Shown here piece after piece: positions 35,100 to 45,239 of a stretch of 64,000 nucleotides of DNA. Made by a program: the position numbers and the translations under genes. Numbering within the stretch: position 1 is the stretch's first letter; each line of letters begins with the position of its first letter. This DNA is from JAPOXR01 sp965221935 (GTDB lineage: Bacteria > Pseudomonadota > Alphaproteobacteria > Rhodobacterales > Rhodobacteraceae). The stretch spans positions 158,596-222,595 of the forward strand of contig CBDCSZ010000051.1 of assembly GCA_965221935.1 (NCBI GenBank), written 5' to 3'. The notes beneath the pieces were generated by a model. The model was not told the origin of the DNA and searched no databases. It saw only the letters and a program-made list of their open reading frames with translations.

Positions 35100-38000
35100 A
35101 GACTCCGGGTCGATGCACAAGCCAGCCACCAGCAAGCCGGCCACAAGCCAGCCAGCGGACCCGCTGCCTAACGCTCATTCGGGAATCAGCGTGCTTCTCA
35201 CCGATCAATGCCAGAAACGGGTCTATGTCACAGTGGCGCCTGGCGGTGAGCAGCAGGTGGTCCAGGCTCGACAACTGCCCGGATGCGCAACGCACAGGGA
35301 ATTGCCTCAGAAGAGGCATTGTGACCAGGCGGGCAACGCGGGCATGGTCCGGAGAATGCGCCAATTCATGGATGCCCACAGGAGAATTCGCGCCCCTGCG
35401 CAGTTTCGATAGAACGGACCGTGCGAGCACTTCGGCGGCGATCTCGGGGCGGTTGGAAAGCGTCCAGGCAAACCAGCGCGGCGGACGGTCGACAGGACGC
35501 CGCGCAGCGGTCCATATAGGCACGGTGTAGTGAACCGCCAAGGCGAGCCGCACTCGCCGGATGGCGCAGTTTTCGCCATTTCCTCCAAGCCCGCCATGAA
35601 TGGCAGCGCGAGACAGTGCGTCCGATTCGCGATTCCGAGGCATATGACCTTGGTGTCCGAAGGCAAATCGTCCCGGTCGATGGTTTTACGAAACCCGGAC
35701 AGAACGGCGTCGACCAAGCCTTGGTCACCGGCCAGGAGCCCGTTCAGCCTGTCTCTCGGTGAATTGCCCCGAACGTTGAATTATCCACCGAAATACGCCT
35801 TGGCGAGCCCGTGCAGAAGCTGCGGCATTGCCGTGTTGCCGCGAAGATCGTCCTCGTGCGGCTTCACGTGGCCGTGCCAGCCCGGCCGCTCGGTCGAGCC
35901 TGCACGCTGGGTTTGAAGTTGTACGTGTTGGAAGTGAGGGCTTCAAGCTCAGCCATTCCTCTGTCAAACGCACCGCTGAGACGGGCATAGCCGACCAGGC
36001 GTCTCGAGACTGCCTCGCGGGAAATGCCCGCGTCGAAACGGCCGTGCTGCAGGCATGCCGCCACTTCTCCGATCAGCCACTCGGCAGCGACTGCCTGGTC
36101 GAGGCACCACAGTGCGAAATCACAGGGCCGTTTGACACCCAAGAGCCGGCCAAACTCTTCTTCGCGCATGCAGTTGTGGATCTCGCAGGGTTCCGTGCAG
36201 TCAGGCCGTTCGACGCAACGCGCCAAGCCAATCGCCAGCAAGGCCTTCCACGCGGCGGGGCGGCTCTCAAGCCACTGGCGGATCACTTGTGATTCCTCGC
36301 GGCCGAAATCTAGATTGTACAGCCAGTCGCCCGCCTTGGCGGCTGGTTCCAGCCAATGAAACAAGCGGGTCAAGTCCACATCGTCCCCCGATAACGGAAG
36401 AAACCGGGCCAACAGGCTTGAGAGCAGCCAGCGCATGAAGAAACCGGGGAGTCCGTGTGCCCTCTCTTCCACGAGCAAACTGTCGTAGCGTTCGACGAGT
36501 TGGTCGAGGAGCACGGCAAGCTGGCTTCGTGTCGATCTCTTGGGAAGCAGTCCGCACCAGAAATTGTCGTAATTGGGGCTGTCGGTGGGTCTTTGCGGGA
36601 CCCTGAGATATCGCATGACCTCCGTATCCGATATCGCGTCCGGGTAAATCGTGGACAGCAGGCGGCCGAGCAGTTCGTCGTCGAAATCGGTCGCCCTGTC
36701 GGCATAAACTTCAGCGGTCAGTTCTTTCAATTCGGTAAGAGCCTGTGTGTCTTTCCGGCGGTGCCGCAGGAACACGTTTATGGCGCGATACCGGATCCTC
36801 GGCCACCGCGTGCCATCACGGATGAGCTCTTTCAGCGGACCGGCAAGCGAGGGAAACGGTTTGCCATGCTGGAGGGCTTCGAGCACATTTACGACGAAGG
36901 ATTGCCACGAATCCTCCCTTGCCGGAGCAGTCAGAATTTCGTGGATCTGGTTCTTCATGTCGAAGGACACAAGATCGCCGAGCCGCGAATCCAGGTGGAC
37001 GGTGGTGATCAGGCGGGGGATTGTTGCGGTTTGCCGTTTGAGGCCATCCAGAAGCAGGCGTTTTTCTTCTGGCGAGAAGTGTTGGGCGTCTCCGTAGAGG
37101 ACAGTGCCAAGAGTGTCGCGCGCGATCACCTCCGCTCGGCTGGGTTTGCTGCGGGCCGCGAGCCATGCGGAGAGACCGCGCAGTTTGGAGACAACCACGC
37201 CATCGTAACCGGTGATTAGAGCGAGAATGCGCCCGACCGGCAGCCCGTTTTCGACAAGGGCGGCCAAGTATCCGACGGCGAGAAACTCCGCGACCTGCCG
37301 GTTAACGGGAACCGTCCGTCGCTCTGTGGGAGATCCGAACAACTTGGATTGAAGACTGCGGCGGAGAATCTCCCTCTCTGTTCCCTGTAACCGCTCAAAT
37401 CCGAGGAGACGCTGGTCGGTCTTGGCGCCCGGCAGTGCGTACCCGGCGACGCCGGTCAGAAGCTTCACTGCGCAAAGCCTCCCGCTGGCTTCGATCAGAT
37501 CGGCGATGCCGCCAGGATACGGACTCGCTATGCGATGTTCTTTGTTGTGCTCTGAAAGCAGGGTTCGGAATGCCACGTCGAATGCCTGCGTCCTGGTCTC
37601 GGGCCAGACCCCGGCGGCTGCGACGGAAACCGCGAGCATTTTCAGGCTCTGAGGATTGACCAGCAATCCCTCGAGGCCCTTCTCTTGGGCTGCCGCGACA
37701 AAACTCTCCGGTGCTTCGATTCCAAGAGCGCCGCGCAGAATTCGGTGAATATCTCGATCGGAAAGCGGATTGAGGCGGAGCGCCTTGACGGCTCCGCTGG
37801 ACGAAACCTGTTTGAGATGATCCCTGTCATTCGCTCCGAACCAGTCGGCCTCACGACACGACAGGCGAAAGCGTGGACGGCCCATTCAGTCAAGTTTGGC
37901 ACGGATACGGTCCAATGGATTGCGCCCGTCGGCGGTTCCGGCACGTGTCTCGTCGATCCCATCGATGAAGAGTATCTCATCGTGCCACTTGGCCCCTTCA

Positions 38001-38215
38001 TTGAGGGCCAGGAAATCCCGCGCGGACACACAATGCCCGCACTGCCGCTTGGCCAGATGCTTGAAAATAGTGGTCTTGCCGGAGCTTGGAGGACCAAGCA
38101 GCACATAGGCCGCTTCATCGTTCCATTCCTCAACAGGAAGGGACGGAATGTGCGCAGGGCCGCGGGAGCCGCTCTCTCCGATGTCGCGGCATGTCCGTCG
38201 AACGGCACATTTCAT
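35100..38215 (-). pseudogene. NACHT-like STAND NTPase with HEAT-like C-terminus, broken
   Basis: From ATG 38215 (or 38230): Walker A YVLLGPPSSGKTTIFKHLA and Walker B EILFIDGIDETRAG. A TGA at about 37886 lies between IRAKLD and MGRPRFRLSCREADWFGAND, which continue in the same frame. A long helical region follows to about 35870. Further frame changes near 35870, 35720 and 35530 lead to recognisable C-terminal sequence (HELAHSPDHARVARLVTMPL and QRVRWLACG). It ends at the IS5 element. Large single-chain STAND NTPases of this type are often sensors in anti-phage systems; this copy cannot be functional. ATG 38215 overlaps the stop of the DUF4143 gene by ATGA. Confidence 0.7.
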
Positions 38216-39105
38216 GGGCTGTCGAACCATTCCCGGGCCGGTGTCGAAAGAAACTCAGAAAGGTGAATGCCTCCCTCGCCGACGAAAACAGTTGCCTGGA
38301 TCTCGAAGCGCTCCGCCAATCGTTCGAGACCGCTTGTCCTTGGCTTGCGCGCCGCTCTTCACCTCGAAGGCAACCAGTCTGCGACCGCGTGTCAGAACGA
38401 AATCCACTTCGGAGCCGTTCTCGCGCCAATAGTGCAGACCGTGTTCCGGTGTGCTGTGTTGAACAGGTGCGCGCCCGCGGCGCTTTCGACAAGGCGTCCC
38501 CAATGGCTGCGGTCGGCCCCCGCTTCCTCGAACGTGTATCCCGACACAACCGCCATGAGCGCGGTGTTGAGATCATTGAGCTTGGGGCTGGAGGATCTCC
38601 GTCGATGGCCCCCGCCGGCGTATTTCGTGAGGCCGGTCATCAGACCTGCGTTGGACAGGAGGTCCACATAGCGCGCCAGAGTGGTCGTGTTGCCGGCGTC
38701 CTGTAGATGGCCACGCATCTTGTTGTATGAAAGGATGTGCCCGGAATACTCGGCGCCGAGCCAGAACAGCCGTCTCAGGAGGGCGGGCTTGTCCACCCGC
38801 TGCATCGCCAGAATGTCCCGACTGACATTTGGCTCGACCAGCGCCTCGGCGATGTATGCGCGCCATCGGCTCTGCTCCGGAACGAGCGGGGCGCCTCCCG
38901 GGTAACCGCCGAAAAAAACGTAACGCTGGAGATCGAAGCCGAACGCTGCCGACATTTCGGCGAACGACCAATGCATGAGGCGGACGGTCTCGTACCTGCC
39001 GGCAAGGCTCTCGCTCAGCCCCTGCTGCATGAGCAGCGGAGCGGAACCAAGCAGAATGACCTGCATGGGCCGCTCAAACCGTCGATCCGCATCCCACTGT
39101 CGCAT
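38212..39105 (-). pseudogene. DUF4143-type AAA ATPase, N-terminus missing and frameshifted
   Basis: Begins abruptly at the repeat R1 border, so the Walker A region is absent. Seen in order: ILLGSAPLLMQQGLSESLAG (sensor), AEMSAAFGFDLQRYVFFGGY, a helical DUF4143 core (KPALLRRLFWLGAEYSGHIL) and LNDLNTALMAVVSGYTFEEA. After a frame change near 38440 come HYWRENGSEVDFVLTRGRRL and VAFEVKSG, the nuclease-like DExK-type module. A second frame change near 38340 is needed to reach the end. The stop overlaps the STAND gene start. Confidence 0.7.
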
Positions 39106-39292
39106 GTCCGGCCTCTGGATGCGGCATTCATGCGCCGCGGGTCCATATGGTGTTCGTGGATCGGATCCAAATCGCTTGCGCGGAATCGAAGCCCCGCGGC
39201 CAAAACTGGTTCTTCCGACCCCGTCCCTCTGACCTCTTGCCCCTATGCTGTCTTTCGTCCCAGCCGCACCAGCCGGGGTTATCCGCGCATCG
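39104..39292. repeat. Dispersed repeat R1, copy 1
   Basis: About 190 bases similar, in the same orientation, to 53448-53637. Shared blocks include GCATGTCCG.CCTCT, ATGCGGCATTCATGCGC and CCATATGGTGTTCG.GGA. A copy sits at the break point of the DUF4143 gene here and of the ParA gene there. Its nature is unknown; it may be the end of an undescribed mobile element. Confidence 0.65.
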
Positions 39293-39331
39293 CTTTTGTT
39301 TCTCTCAATATGCCGCTTTGAAGCGCGCTGG

Positions 39332-39393
39332 GTTTCCCGGTTTGGACTGACATCGGATTTCCTGGAAACCGGAACATTCCGGGAAATCCAGAT
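39332..39393. repeat. Dispersed repeat R2, copy 2
   Basis: GGTTTCCCGGTTTGGACTGA, then CATCGGATTTCCTGGAAACC, repeated in reverse orientation at about 21480-21545. It joins repeat R1 to the ISAzo13 fragment. Confidence 0.55.
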
Positions 39394-39408
39394 CAGGGGA
39401 GTTCAAAA

Positions 39409-39795
39409 GACAACTGGGACGACGGCGGCGGCTCCAACAGCAGCCGGAACAGGCTGTGGAAACTCGAGCTGCAGCGCCTCGCCGACGAGATCGGCCTGAA
39501 GATCTCGGTCTGCCACTTCCCGCCGGGCACGAGCAAGTGGAACAGGATCGAGCACCGCATGTTTGGCCACATCACCCGGAACTGGCGCGGACGGCCCCTG
39601 GTCAGCTGCCGGGTCGTCGTCGAGCTCATCGCCGCCGCCACGACCCGCACCGGCCTGAAGATCCGGTCGCGGGTCGACGACAGCGAGTATCCCCTCGGCG
39701 TCAAGGTTTCCGACGAGCAGATGAAGACCCTGAAAATCCGCCGCGACGGCTACCACGACGACTGGAACTACACCCTGATCAACCGGTCATCCTGA
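39409..39795 (+). pseudogene. ISAzo13-family transposase, C-terminal fragment
   Basis: The open frame without a start gives DNWDDGGGSNSSRNRLWKLE, then the signature KISVCHFPPGTSKWNRIEHR, MFGHITRNWRGRPLVS and TRTGLKIRS, to a stop at 39795. This is the last 130 residues of an ISAzo13 transposase (family length about 400), holding the final catalytic glutamate. The 5' part was lost at the repeat R2 junction. Confidence 0.8.
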
Positions 39796-39823
39796 TCATG
39801 TTATTTTGGCGAGAGGCCTAAGT

Positions 39824-40048
39824 TCAAGATAGTCGTATATTTGCGCCGTCGAGTTCGAACATCTGGGGTTTGTTCTTTGCCCGAAGACGAACTTGAAACG
39901 GTTCTACATTGGGCGTCTTTGCTCTTTCCGTCTTCTTATAAATTCCCCGCTCTTTGACCCGCTGTGCGATCTTGCTTGCGGTCATCCAACCTTTGCCATT
40001 CTCGATCAGAATGGCCTTGATTTCATCATGAAGATAAACTCGGGTCAT
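39824..40048 (-). CDS. Small winged-helix (HARE-HTH-like) protein
   Basis: 74 residues from ATG 40048; upstream in-frame sequence to 40153 lacks a good start. The sequence TRVYLHDEIKAILIENGKGW, MTASKIAQRVKERGIYKK and VEPFQVRLRAKNKPQMFELD fits a HARE-HTH/HB1-type winged helix found in restriction and chromatin proteins. A/T content is higher than in its neighbours. It stands alone; the function is probably DNA binding. Confidence 0.65.
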   Translation of the reverse strand: MTRVYLHDEIKAILIENGKGWMTASKIAQRVKERGIYKKTERAKTPNVEPFQVRLRAKNKPQMFELDGANIRLS

Positions 40049-40182
40049 TACGGCCGCTCCCCGCCATTGTTGCAATGAACTCTTGCCGAGGCTGCTGCCG
40101 CAACCCGGAACAGTGCGCAAATGGCTGGGATTACAACATCTGTCATAATGCAAGCCGTTCTTAAGCGTTGGAGTAGACGCCC

Positions 40183-40288
40183 CCGAAAGGCAACCCGAAA
40201 GGGACGCCCGCTTCCTCCCAGTGATCGGCTGGGGTCGGCATGGCGGTCACTGAACCGGAAACATGGCAGCCTTTGAGGGATTTGACCC
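40183..40288. repeat. Dispersed repeat R4, copy B
   Basis: Second copy of the repeat at 34051-34152, here just downstream of the ettA stop on the opposite side. The minus strand encodes MPTPADHWEEAGVPFGLPFG, matching copy A. Confidence 0.6.
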
Positions 40289-40315
40289 GGTACGGGAAGA
40301 GCACAGTCACGTGAA

Positions 40316-41971
40316 TCAGCGGATGAGCTTTCTGTGTTTTGACCGCTTCGCCCTGATCGATTCCGGCCCAAGCCGGCGGACCTTGTCCTGTTGATAGGCT
40401 TCGAAATTTCCTTCAAACCATTCGACATGGGCATCGCCCTCGAACGCAAGGATGTGCGTGCACAGCCGGTCAAGGAAAAACCTGTCGTGAGAAATGATCA
40501 TGGCGGAACCGGCAAATTCCTCGAAGGCGTCTTCGAGGGCGCGCAGGGTTTCCACGTCCAGGTCGTTTGTGGGTTCGTCCAAGAGCAGCAGGTTGCCGCC
40601 GGAACGCAGCAGCTTGGCCAAATGGACGCGGTTGCGCTCGCCTCCCGACAGCATCCCTGTCTTTTTCTGCTGATCGGTTCCTTTGAAATTGAATGACGAA
40701 CAGTAGGCGCGGGAGTTGACCTCTGCGTCGCCTGCGTCAATGAAATCGTGTCCGCCGGAAATCTCCTCCCAGACGGTTTTTTCGGAATCCAGACTGTCGC
40801 GCGACTGGTCAACATAGGCCAGTTTGGTGGTCTCGCCGCGCTCGATGGACCCGGCATCGGGCGCAAGCTCGCCGGCGATAAGCCGAAACAATGTTGTTTT
40901 GCCGGTGCCGTTCGGACCGATCACACCGACAATCCCTCCCGGAGGCAGAGTGAAACTCAAGCTGTCAATCAACTGCCGCCCGCCCATCGTTTTCGCAAGC
41001 CGGCTGACCCGAATGACATCATGACCGAGGCGAGGGCCGTTCGGTATCGCGATCTGGGCCCGATCGGCGCGGTCGCGCGCCGATCGGCCGGCAAGCTCAT
41101 TGTATGCGTTGATCCGCGCCCTTTGCTTGGCCTGCCGCGCCCTCGCGCCCGACCGGATCCATTCCAGTTCGCGCGCAAGGATCCTCTGCCGCGCTTGGTC
41201 CTCGCGCGCTTCGTGCGCCAGGCGTATGGCTTTCTGCTCCAGCCAGCTGGAGTAATTGCCCTTGAACGGCACGCCGCGGCCTCTGTCGAGCTCAAGGATC
41301 CAGCCAGTGATCTCATCCAGAAAATACCGGTCATGGGTCACCAAGAGGCAGGTTCCCCGATAGTCAATCAGGTGCTGCTGAAGCCACGCGACCGTTTCCG
41401 CGTCAAGTTGGTTGGTCGGCTCGTCAAGCAGAAGCATTTCCGGCGCTTCCAGGAGCAGCCGGCACAGGGCGACCCGCCGCCTCTCGCCGCCGGACAGGGT
41501 TTCGACGGGCGCATTGTCGGGAGGACAGCGCAGAGCGTCCATGGCCTGATCGATCCTGGACTCGAGATCCCACAATCCCTGCGAGTCAATATCATCCTGG
41601 AGAGATGCCATTTCTTCTGCGGTCTCATCGGAATAGTTCATCGCCAGCTCGTTGAAGCGATTGAGCATCTGCTGCTGCGCGGCAACGCCAAGCATCACAT
41701 TGCCGCGGACATCCAAGCCGCGGTCGAGTTCCGGTTCCTGCGGGAGATATCCGACCCTGACGCCTTTTGCGGACCACGCTTCGCCGGCAAAATCTCCGTC
41801 CAGCCCGGCCATGATCCGCATGAGGGTCGATTTCCCGGAACCGTTGACGCCAACGACGCCGATCTTGGCACCCGGCAGGAATGACAGTCGAATGTTCTCG
41901 AAGCATTTCCTGCCTCCGGGATAGGTCTTGGAGACCCCATCCATATGGAAAACGAACTCGTGCTTCGACAT
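40316..41971 (-). CDS. ettA: ABC-F translation factor EttA
   Basis: 551 residues with two ABC domains. First domain: GVVGVNGSGKSTLMRIMAG, signature VETLSGGERRRVALCRLL and LLLDEPTNQLD. Then the arm/linker (WLEQKAIRLAHEAREDQARQ) and second domain GVIGPNGTGKTTLFRLIAGE, GMLSGGERNRVHLAKLL, LLLDEPTNDLD. The length and the YPGGRKCFENIRLSFLPGAK opening fit EttA. It binds the ribosomal E site and gates the first elongation steps according to the ATP/ADP ratio. It is a housekeeping gene standing alone between relic regions. Confidence 0.95.
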   Translation of the reverse strand: MSKHEFVFHMDGVSKTYPGGRKCFENIRLSFLPGAKIGVVGVNGSGKSTLMRIMAGLDGDFAGEAWSAKGVRVGYLPQEPELDRGLDVRGNVMLGVAAQQQMLNRFNELAMNYSDETAEEMASLQDDIDSQGLWDLESRIDQAMDALRCPPDNAPVETLSGGERRRVALCRLLLEAPEMLLLDEPTNQLDAETVAWLQQHLIDYRGTCLLVTHDRYFLDEITGWILELDRGRGVPFKGNYSSWLEQKAIRLAHEAREDQARQRILARELEWIRSGARARQAKQRARINAYNELAGRSARDRADRAQIAIPNGPRLGHDVIRVSRLAKTMGGRQLIDSLSFTLPPGGIVGVIGPNGTGKTTLFRLIAGELAPDAGSIERGETTKLAYVDQSRDSLDSEKTVWEEISGGHDFIDAGDAEVNSRAYCSSFNFKGTDQQKKTGMLSGGERNRVHLAKLLRSGGNLLLLDEPTNDLDVETLRALEDAFEEFAGSAMIISHDRFFLDRLCTHILAFEGDAHVEWFEGNFEAYQQDKVRRLGPESIRAKRSKHRKLIR

Positions 41972-42790
41972 CGCTTCGCAGCCTTGTTGTGACGGATGCG
42001 GTTCCTATCGACTTGTTGGAATCCGGGCAACGAAAAGTAAGAAGGCGGTGCTGTCCGGTCCGCAACAGCGCTCCAGGGAAGGACATCAAATCGTGAGGCC
42101 GGGAATCCGAGGCTTGACGCAATTGCGCCGCCCATTCGCGCTGCCGGCCCGCGCTGCTGAGTTTGGTTTCCCGGCCTTCGGATTGGGCCTGCTCGGGGGA
42201 TCGCCTGGTCCTCCTTGCGCGGGCCATGCCAGCAATAGCGCGCCGGGCGTTCATGAAGCCGGCAACTGATCAGGTGCGGTGGCCAATTTCAGTCAATACC
42301 CGCTGAAGACAATGCAGCCGGCGACGGATGCCAGATGGGCCTGTGCGGTGAAACGCCTGAATAAGGAAGCCAAAGTGTTCGTATCCCGCTTGGATGCGCG
42401 GTTTTGATCCACAAACACAGGGGAGAGTCCCGGTTGTCCGCGGCAGGGACTCCCTGCAGCGCGATTCAATTGGCCGGCGGGATCGGTTGGTCTGGAGTGG
42501 TTCAGCCAATGGCTGCGGGGGCGAAGATTGTTTCACGGTTTTCCGATCAGCGTTTTCCCGCGCCCGGAGCAAATTGCCGCCGTTGTGAGATCCAAGGCAG
42601 CCAGGTCATTCCAAGGCAGGAGTGTTCAGGACGATTTGGCATCTGCGCTGGCAGACCATGAGTCGCCGGAGTGGACGTCGGTCTCAATTCCGCTCCACAG
42701 TTTTGCGTCCGCCTCAGCGCGAGACCGCGGAGAGCGGGCAATCCAGGCCTCCGCAGCCCCTGATCACCCGGTGGATACAGGTTTCGAACT
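41972..42790. other. 0.8 kb with no recognisable gene
   Basis: Between ettA and the TerB-like gene. ORFs up to 113 codons are present on both strands, but no domain, Shine-Dalgarno or repeat was identified. It includes the ettA promoter region just right of 41971. Confidence 0.35.
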
Positions 42791-43222
42791 CTACAATTGC
42801 GCGTAATGGGCGCGGGTGCCGCGTTCGATAGCCGCTGCCGACAGGCGGTCAATATTCAGTTCTATGCGCAACTCTTGCAGGTAGCGCAGTTCACGCCGCT
42901 TCAAGACGCCGTCAGCGGCAGCGAGGTCGCATGCCATCGCATAGGCCGTTTCACGGAGATTCACCGGTAGCGCCTGCTTGGCCAGTCCGAACAATGCGGT
43001 AACTCCATCTTCATCTTCAAACAGATCGTAGACAATCTGGGACACGGATCGAATTCTATCGGCGTCGTATTCCGCAAACACCGGCAGATGATCCACGATT
43101 CTTTCGTTCGTGACGAGTTCCGATGTCTTCATCTCCGCATCGGCCGCTGACAATCCAACCATCACCGCAATGAGCGCGTCCTGGGGAGACAGGGATGCCA
43201 GTTGTTCCTGAGATGTGCGCAT
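42791..43222 (-). CDS. TerB-family tellurite-resistance-like protein
   Basis: 143 residues: SLSPQDALIAVMVGLSAADA, a helical core DADRIRSVSQIVYDLFEDED, ALPVNLRETAYAMACDLAAA and DGVLKRRELRYLQELRIEL. These are the two acidic metal-binding loops (DAEMK..E and DGVLKRRE) of the TerB fold. The protein is soluble and its role is unknown outside tellurite loci. Its first 13 codons plus about 220 bases upstream are duplicated at 56469-56728. Confidence 0.85.
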   Translation of the reverse strand: MRTSQEQLASLSPQDALIAVMVGLSAADAEMKTSELVTNERIVDHLPVFAEYDADRIRSVSQIVYDLFEDEDGVTALFGLAKQALPVNLRETAYAMACDLAAADGVLKRRELRYLQELRIELNIDRLSAAAIERGTRAHYAQL

Positions 43223-43443
43223 GCCCGCAGACCAATCCTGTTGCAGCTGAACCGGATTCTATTGACGCTGCATCTGCGCGGCAACAGTCAACAGTCAGAG
43301 ACTTCCCGAAAAACGGGCGTGACCATGGCCGGACTTGTCAGAGCGGCGACGAGATTCGAGGCTTGGCCGTTTGAGCAGGCCCGCAGACCACTTGAACGGA
43401 TTGAAGTGTACTGCGGGCAACAAGACCGAGTTTTGATTCAGAC
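43184..43443. repeat. Duplicated segment covering the TerB start and promoter, copy 1
   Basis: About 260 bases, roughly 90% identical by eye to 56469-56728 in the same orientation. It covers the first codons of the TerB-like gene and its upstream region, including TTGACGCTGCAT and GCCATGGTCACGCCC (minus strand). Confidence 0.8.
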
Positions 43444-43457
43444 GCAATGCTGTTGCC

Positions 43458-44250
43458 TTAAGGTGAAACTGGATAGATTTCCGGGATCCATCCGCACACT
43501 TTCCGGGAGAGCTGCCGCCGGCTTCGGACGGGGCGGCTGCTCGTTTTCCGCTTGACGCCGCGGGGCCTGACTTGTCCCTGGCTTGAGACCGCCCGCTCTT
43601 CGGTGATTTGATCGAGGATGTCCTGTCCGGTCATTTTCACCGCCTCCGGGGGACAACCGCCGGGATGCGGGATCCGGCGCCTGACGGCATTCACGGTATG
43701 GAGAAAGGACAATCGGCCGGGATCGGTTCCCTTCCGCCCGGCGGCTTCGTGAATGAGCCTCCGCACCGCGAAAAGGGCCAGCATCAACCCCTCAGTTTCC
43801 AGGCGGACCAGCCCCGGGGTCTTGCTTCTCAGGCGTGCCGGGCCCCAGCATGTGGGTCTTCACCTCGTCACAGGCAGTCTCGATTTCACAGCGCTCATGG
43901 GAGAGTGCGGCAAGTTCGGCGGCAAGCGCCGTCTCCGGGTCAAAAAGCGTGGTGACCAGGTATGGCTTTCAGCCGCGTCCGGCAGGTGGCAGACCAGTGC
44001 CCGCGTCGAGCATTCACCCCGGCTCTTCCCCACATCCCGGCCGCTGCCGGCAAACCGGCTCAGCCATGAGCCGGGCCAGCGTCACCACGGCGGTATCGAT
44101 CCGCGCCTCCGCCCCGCCATTGTCGTTCGCCGCCACTCCGCACATGACGATATTCCCGCGGTCCTCGCTCTCCGGCATCCCTTCGCGCCTCCCGCAACAC
44201 TACGCTCCCGGGAGTCGGCTTGGCCCCGCGATTCCGCCATGTCAAATGCT
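43458..44250 (-). pseudogene. IS4-family transposase, decayed C-terminal part
   Basis: Read across frames on the minus strand: YLVTTLFDPETALAAELAAL, then SHERCEIETACDEVKTHMLG and a change of frame. It continues as MMLALFAVRRLIHEAAGRKG, LSFLHTVNAVRRRIPHPGG and ILDQITEERAVSSQGQVRPR. These are the catalytic Y-(2)-R-(3)-E-(6)-K region and tail of an IS4-type transposase. Several frameshifts make it inactive. No ends were identified. Confidence 0.65.
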
Positions 44251-44379
44251 GGTGGCAGGGGATTTCCTGAATGGAATCAGGCCCTTGCGCAGCTACGCAG
44301 GCGCAAGCGGGGACACGCGGCGCCTAGCGTATGATCGAAAAAATCTGCGATGCAGGGCCATGCGCCCACCGGTTGTTTC

Positions 44380-44799
44380 CTACATCGTCCATGGATCGAC
44401 AGTTTTCAGTCCTGCCGCCTCGAACGGAGCCGTATCCCGCGTCGCCACCATCATGCCATTGGCTGCTGCGGTCGCCGCAATGTAACCGTCGGACACCGGG
44501 ATCGTCCGGCCCTCGGATCGGGCCTTCGCCATCAGCTCCGCATAGGCCTGCGATGCCGCAAGATCGAAGGACAGCACGCGCCCGGCGAACATCGGCAAGA
44601 CCCGCTCCTCCAGATCCTCATGCAGTCGGTCCCGCCGGCGGCCGGCCGGCAGCGAACAGACCCCGAAACGCAACTCGGCGACGGTAATGGCGGACAGATA
44701 CAGCGTTTCCAGCGCCTGCGCGTCGAGCCATTCGGCGACGCGCGGTTCCGGAGCCCTGCGCAGCGGCTCCGACACCGCGTTCGTGTCTACCAGTATCAT
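44380..44799 (-). CDS. vapC: VapC/FitB-type PIN-domain toxin
   Basis: 139 residues. PIN acidic residues are seen in MILVDTNAVSEPLRR, AITVAELRFGV and RTIPVSDGYIAATAAANGMM, followed by VATRDTAPFEAAG. It is a Mg-dependent RNase toxin. The start overlaps the antitoxin stop by ATGA (44796-44799). Length and motifs are intact, and it lies beside an IS4 remnant. Confidence 0.9.
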   Translation of the reverse strand: MILVDTNAVSEPLRRAPEPRVAEWLDAQALETLYLSAITVAELRFGVCSLPAGRRRDRLHEDLEERVLPMFAGRVLSFDLAASQAYAELMAKARSEGRTIPVSDGYIAATAAANGMMVATRDTAPFEAAGLKTVDPWTM

Positions 44800-45047
44800 C
44801 CCAGATTGATCGGCCGCGCCGGAGCGTTATCGCGTTGTGCGAAGCCCGCGAATTCCTCGTCCGTCAGCCCGGCGCGCCGGCCGACGGCGGTCAGCAGCGT
44901 CCCCAGCGCGGCCCGCCCAGCCGGCAGGACCGTTTCCGCCAAGATGGCCCGCACTTCTGCCTCGGTGCTGCGACCCCTCAGGGCGGCCCGCACACGCAGG
45001 GCGCGGTGCACCTCTTCGGGCAGGTTACGCACGGTCAACATAGCCAT
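44796..45047 (-). CDS. FitA/VapB-type ribbon-helix-helix antitoxin
   Basis: 83 residues from ATG 45047 (an in-frame ATG at 45077 is less likely). The N-terminal ribbon-helix-helix MAMLTVRNLPEEVHRALRVR, AALRGRSTEAEVRAIL is followed by a tail LLTAVGRRAGLTDEEFAGFA that would clamp the toxin. It is cotranscribed with the PIN toxin through a four-base overlap and most likely autoregulates the pair. Confidence 0.88.
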   Translation of the reverse strand: MAMLTVRNLPEEVHRALRVRAALRGRSTEAEVRAILAETVLPAGRAALGTLLTAVGRRAGLTDEEFAGFAQRDNAPARPINLG

Positions 45048-45239
45048 ATGCGAATTCCAGTCATGATTTCGATGCATTCAATATAACAATATGACAGCAC
45101 AAATGCAAGCGCCCCAATTGGGCCAGGCCTCCTGTCAGTTAGGCGGATTTGGCTTGCTTGCCGGATCGGTGTGCAGCCGCTTGTCGCGAAGCCAGCTCAT
45201 CGTCTGCCAGTGGAGCGGCTTGGACGTCCGTGCGGCGCC

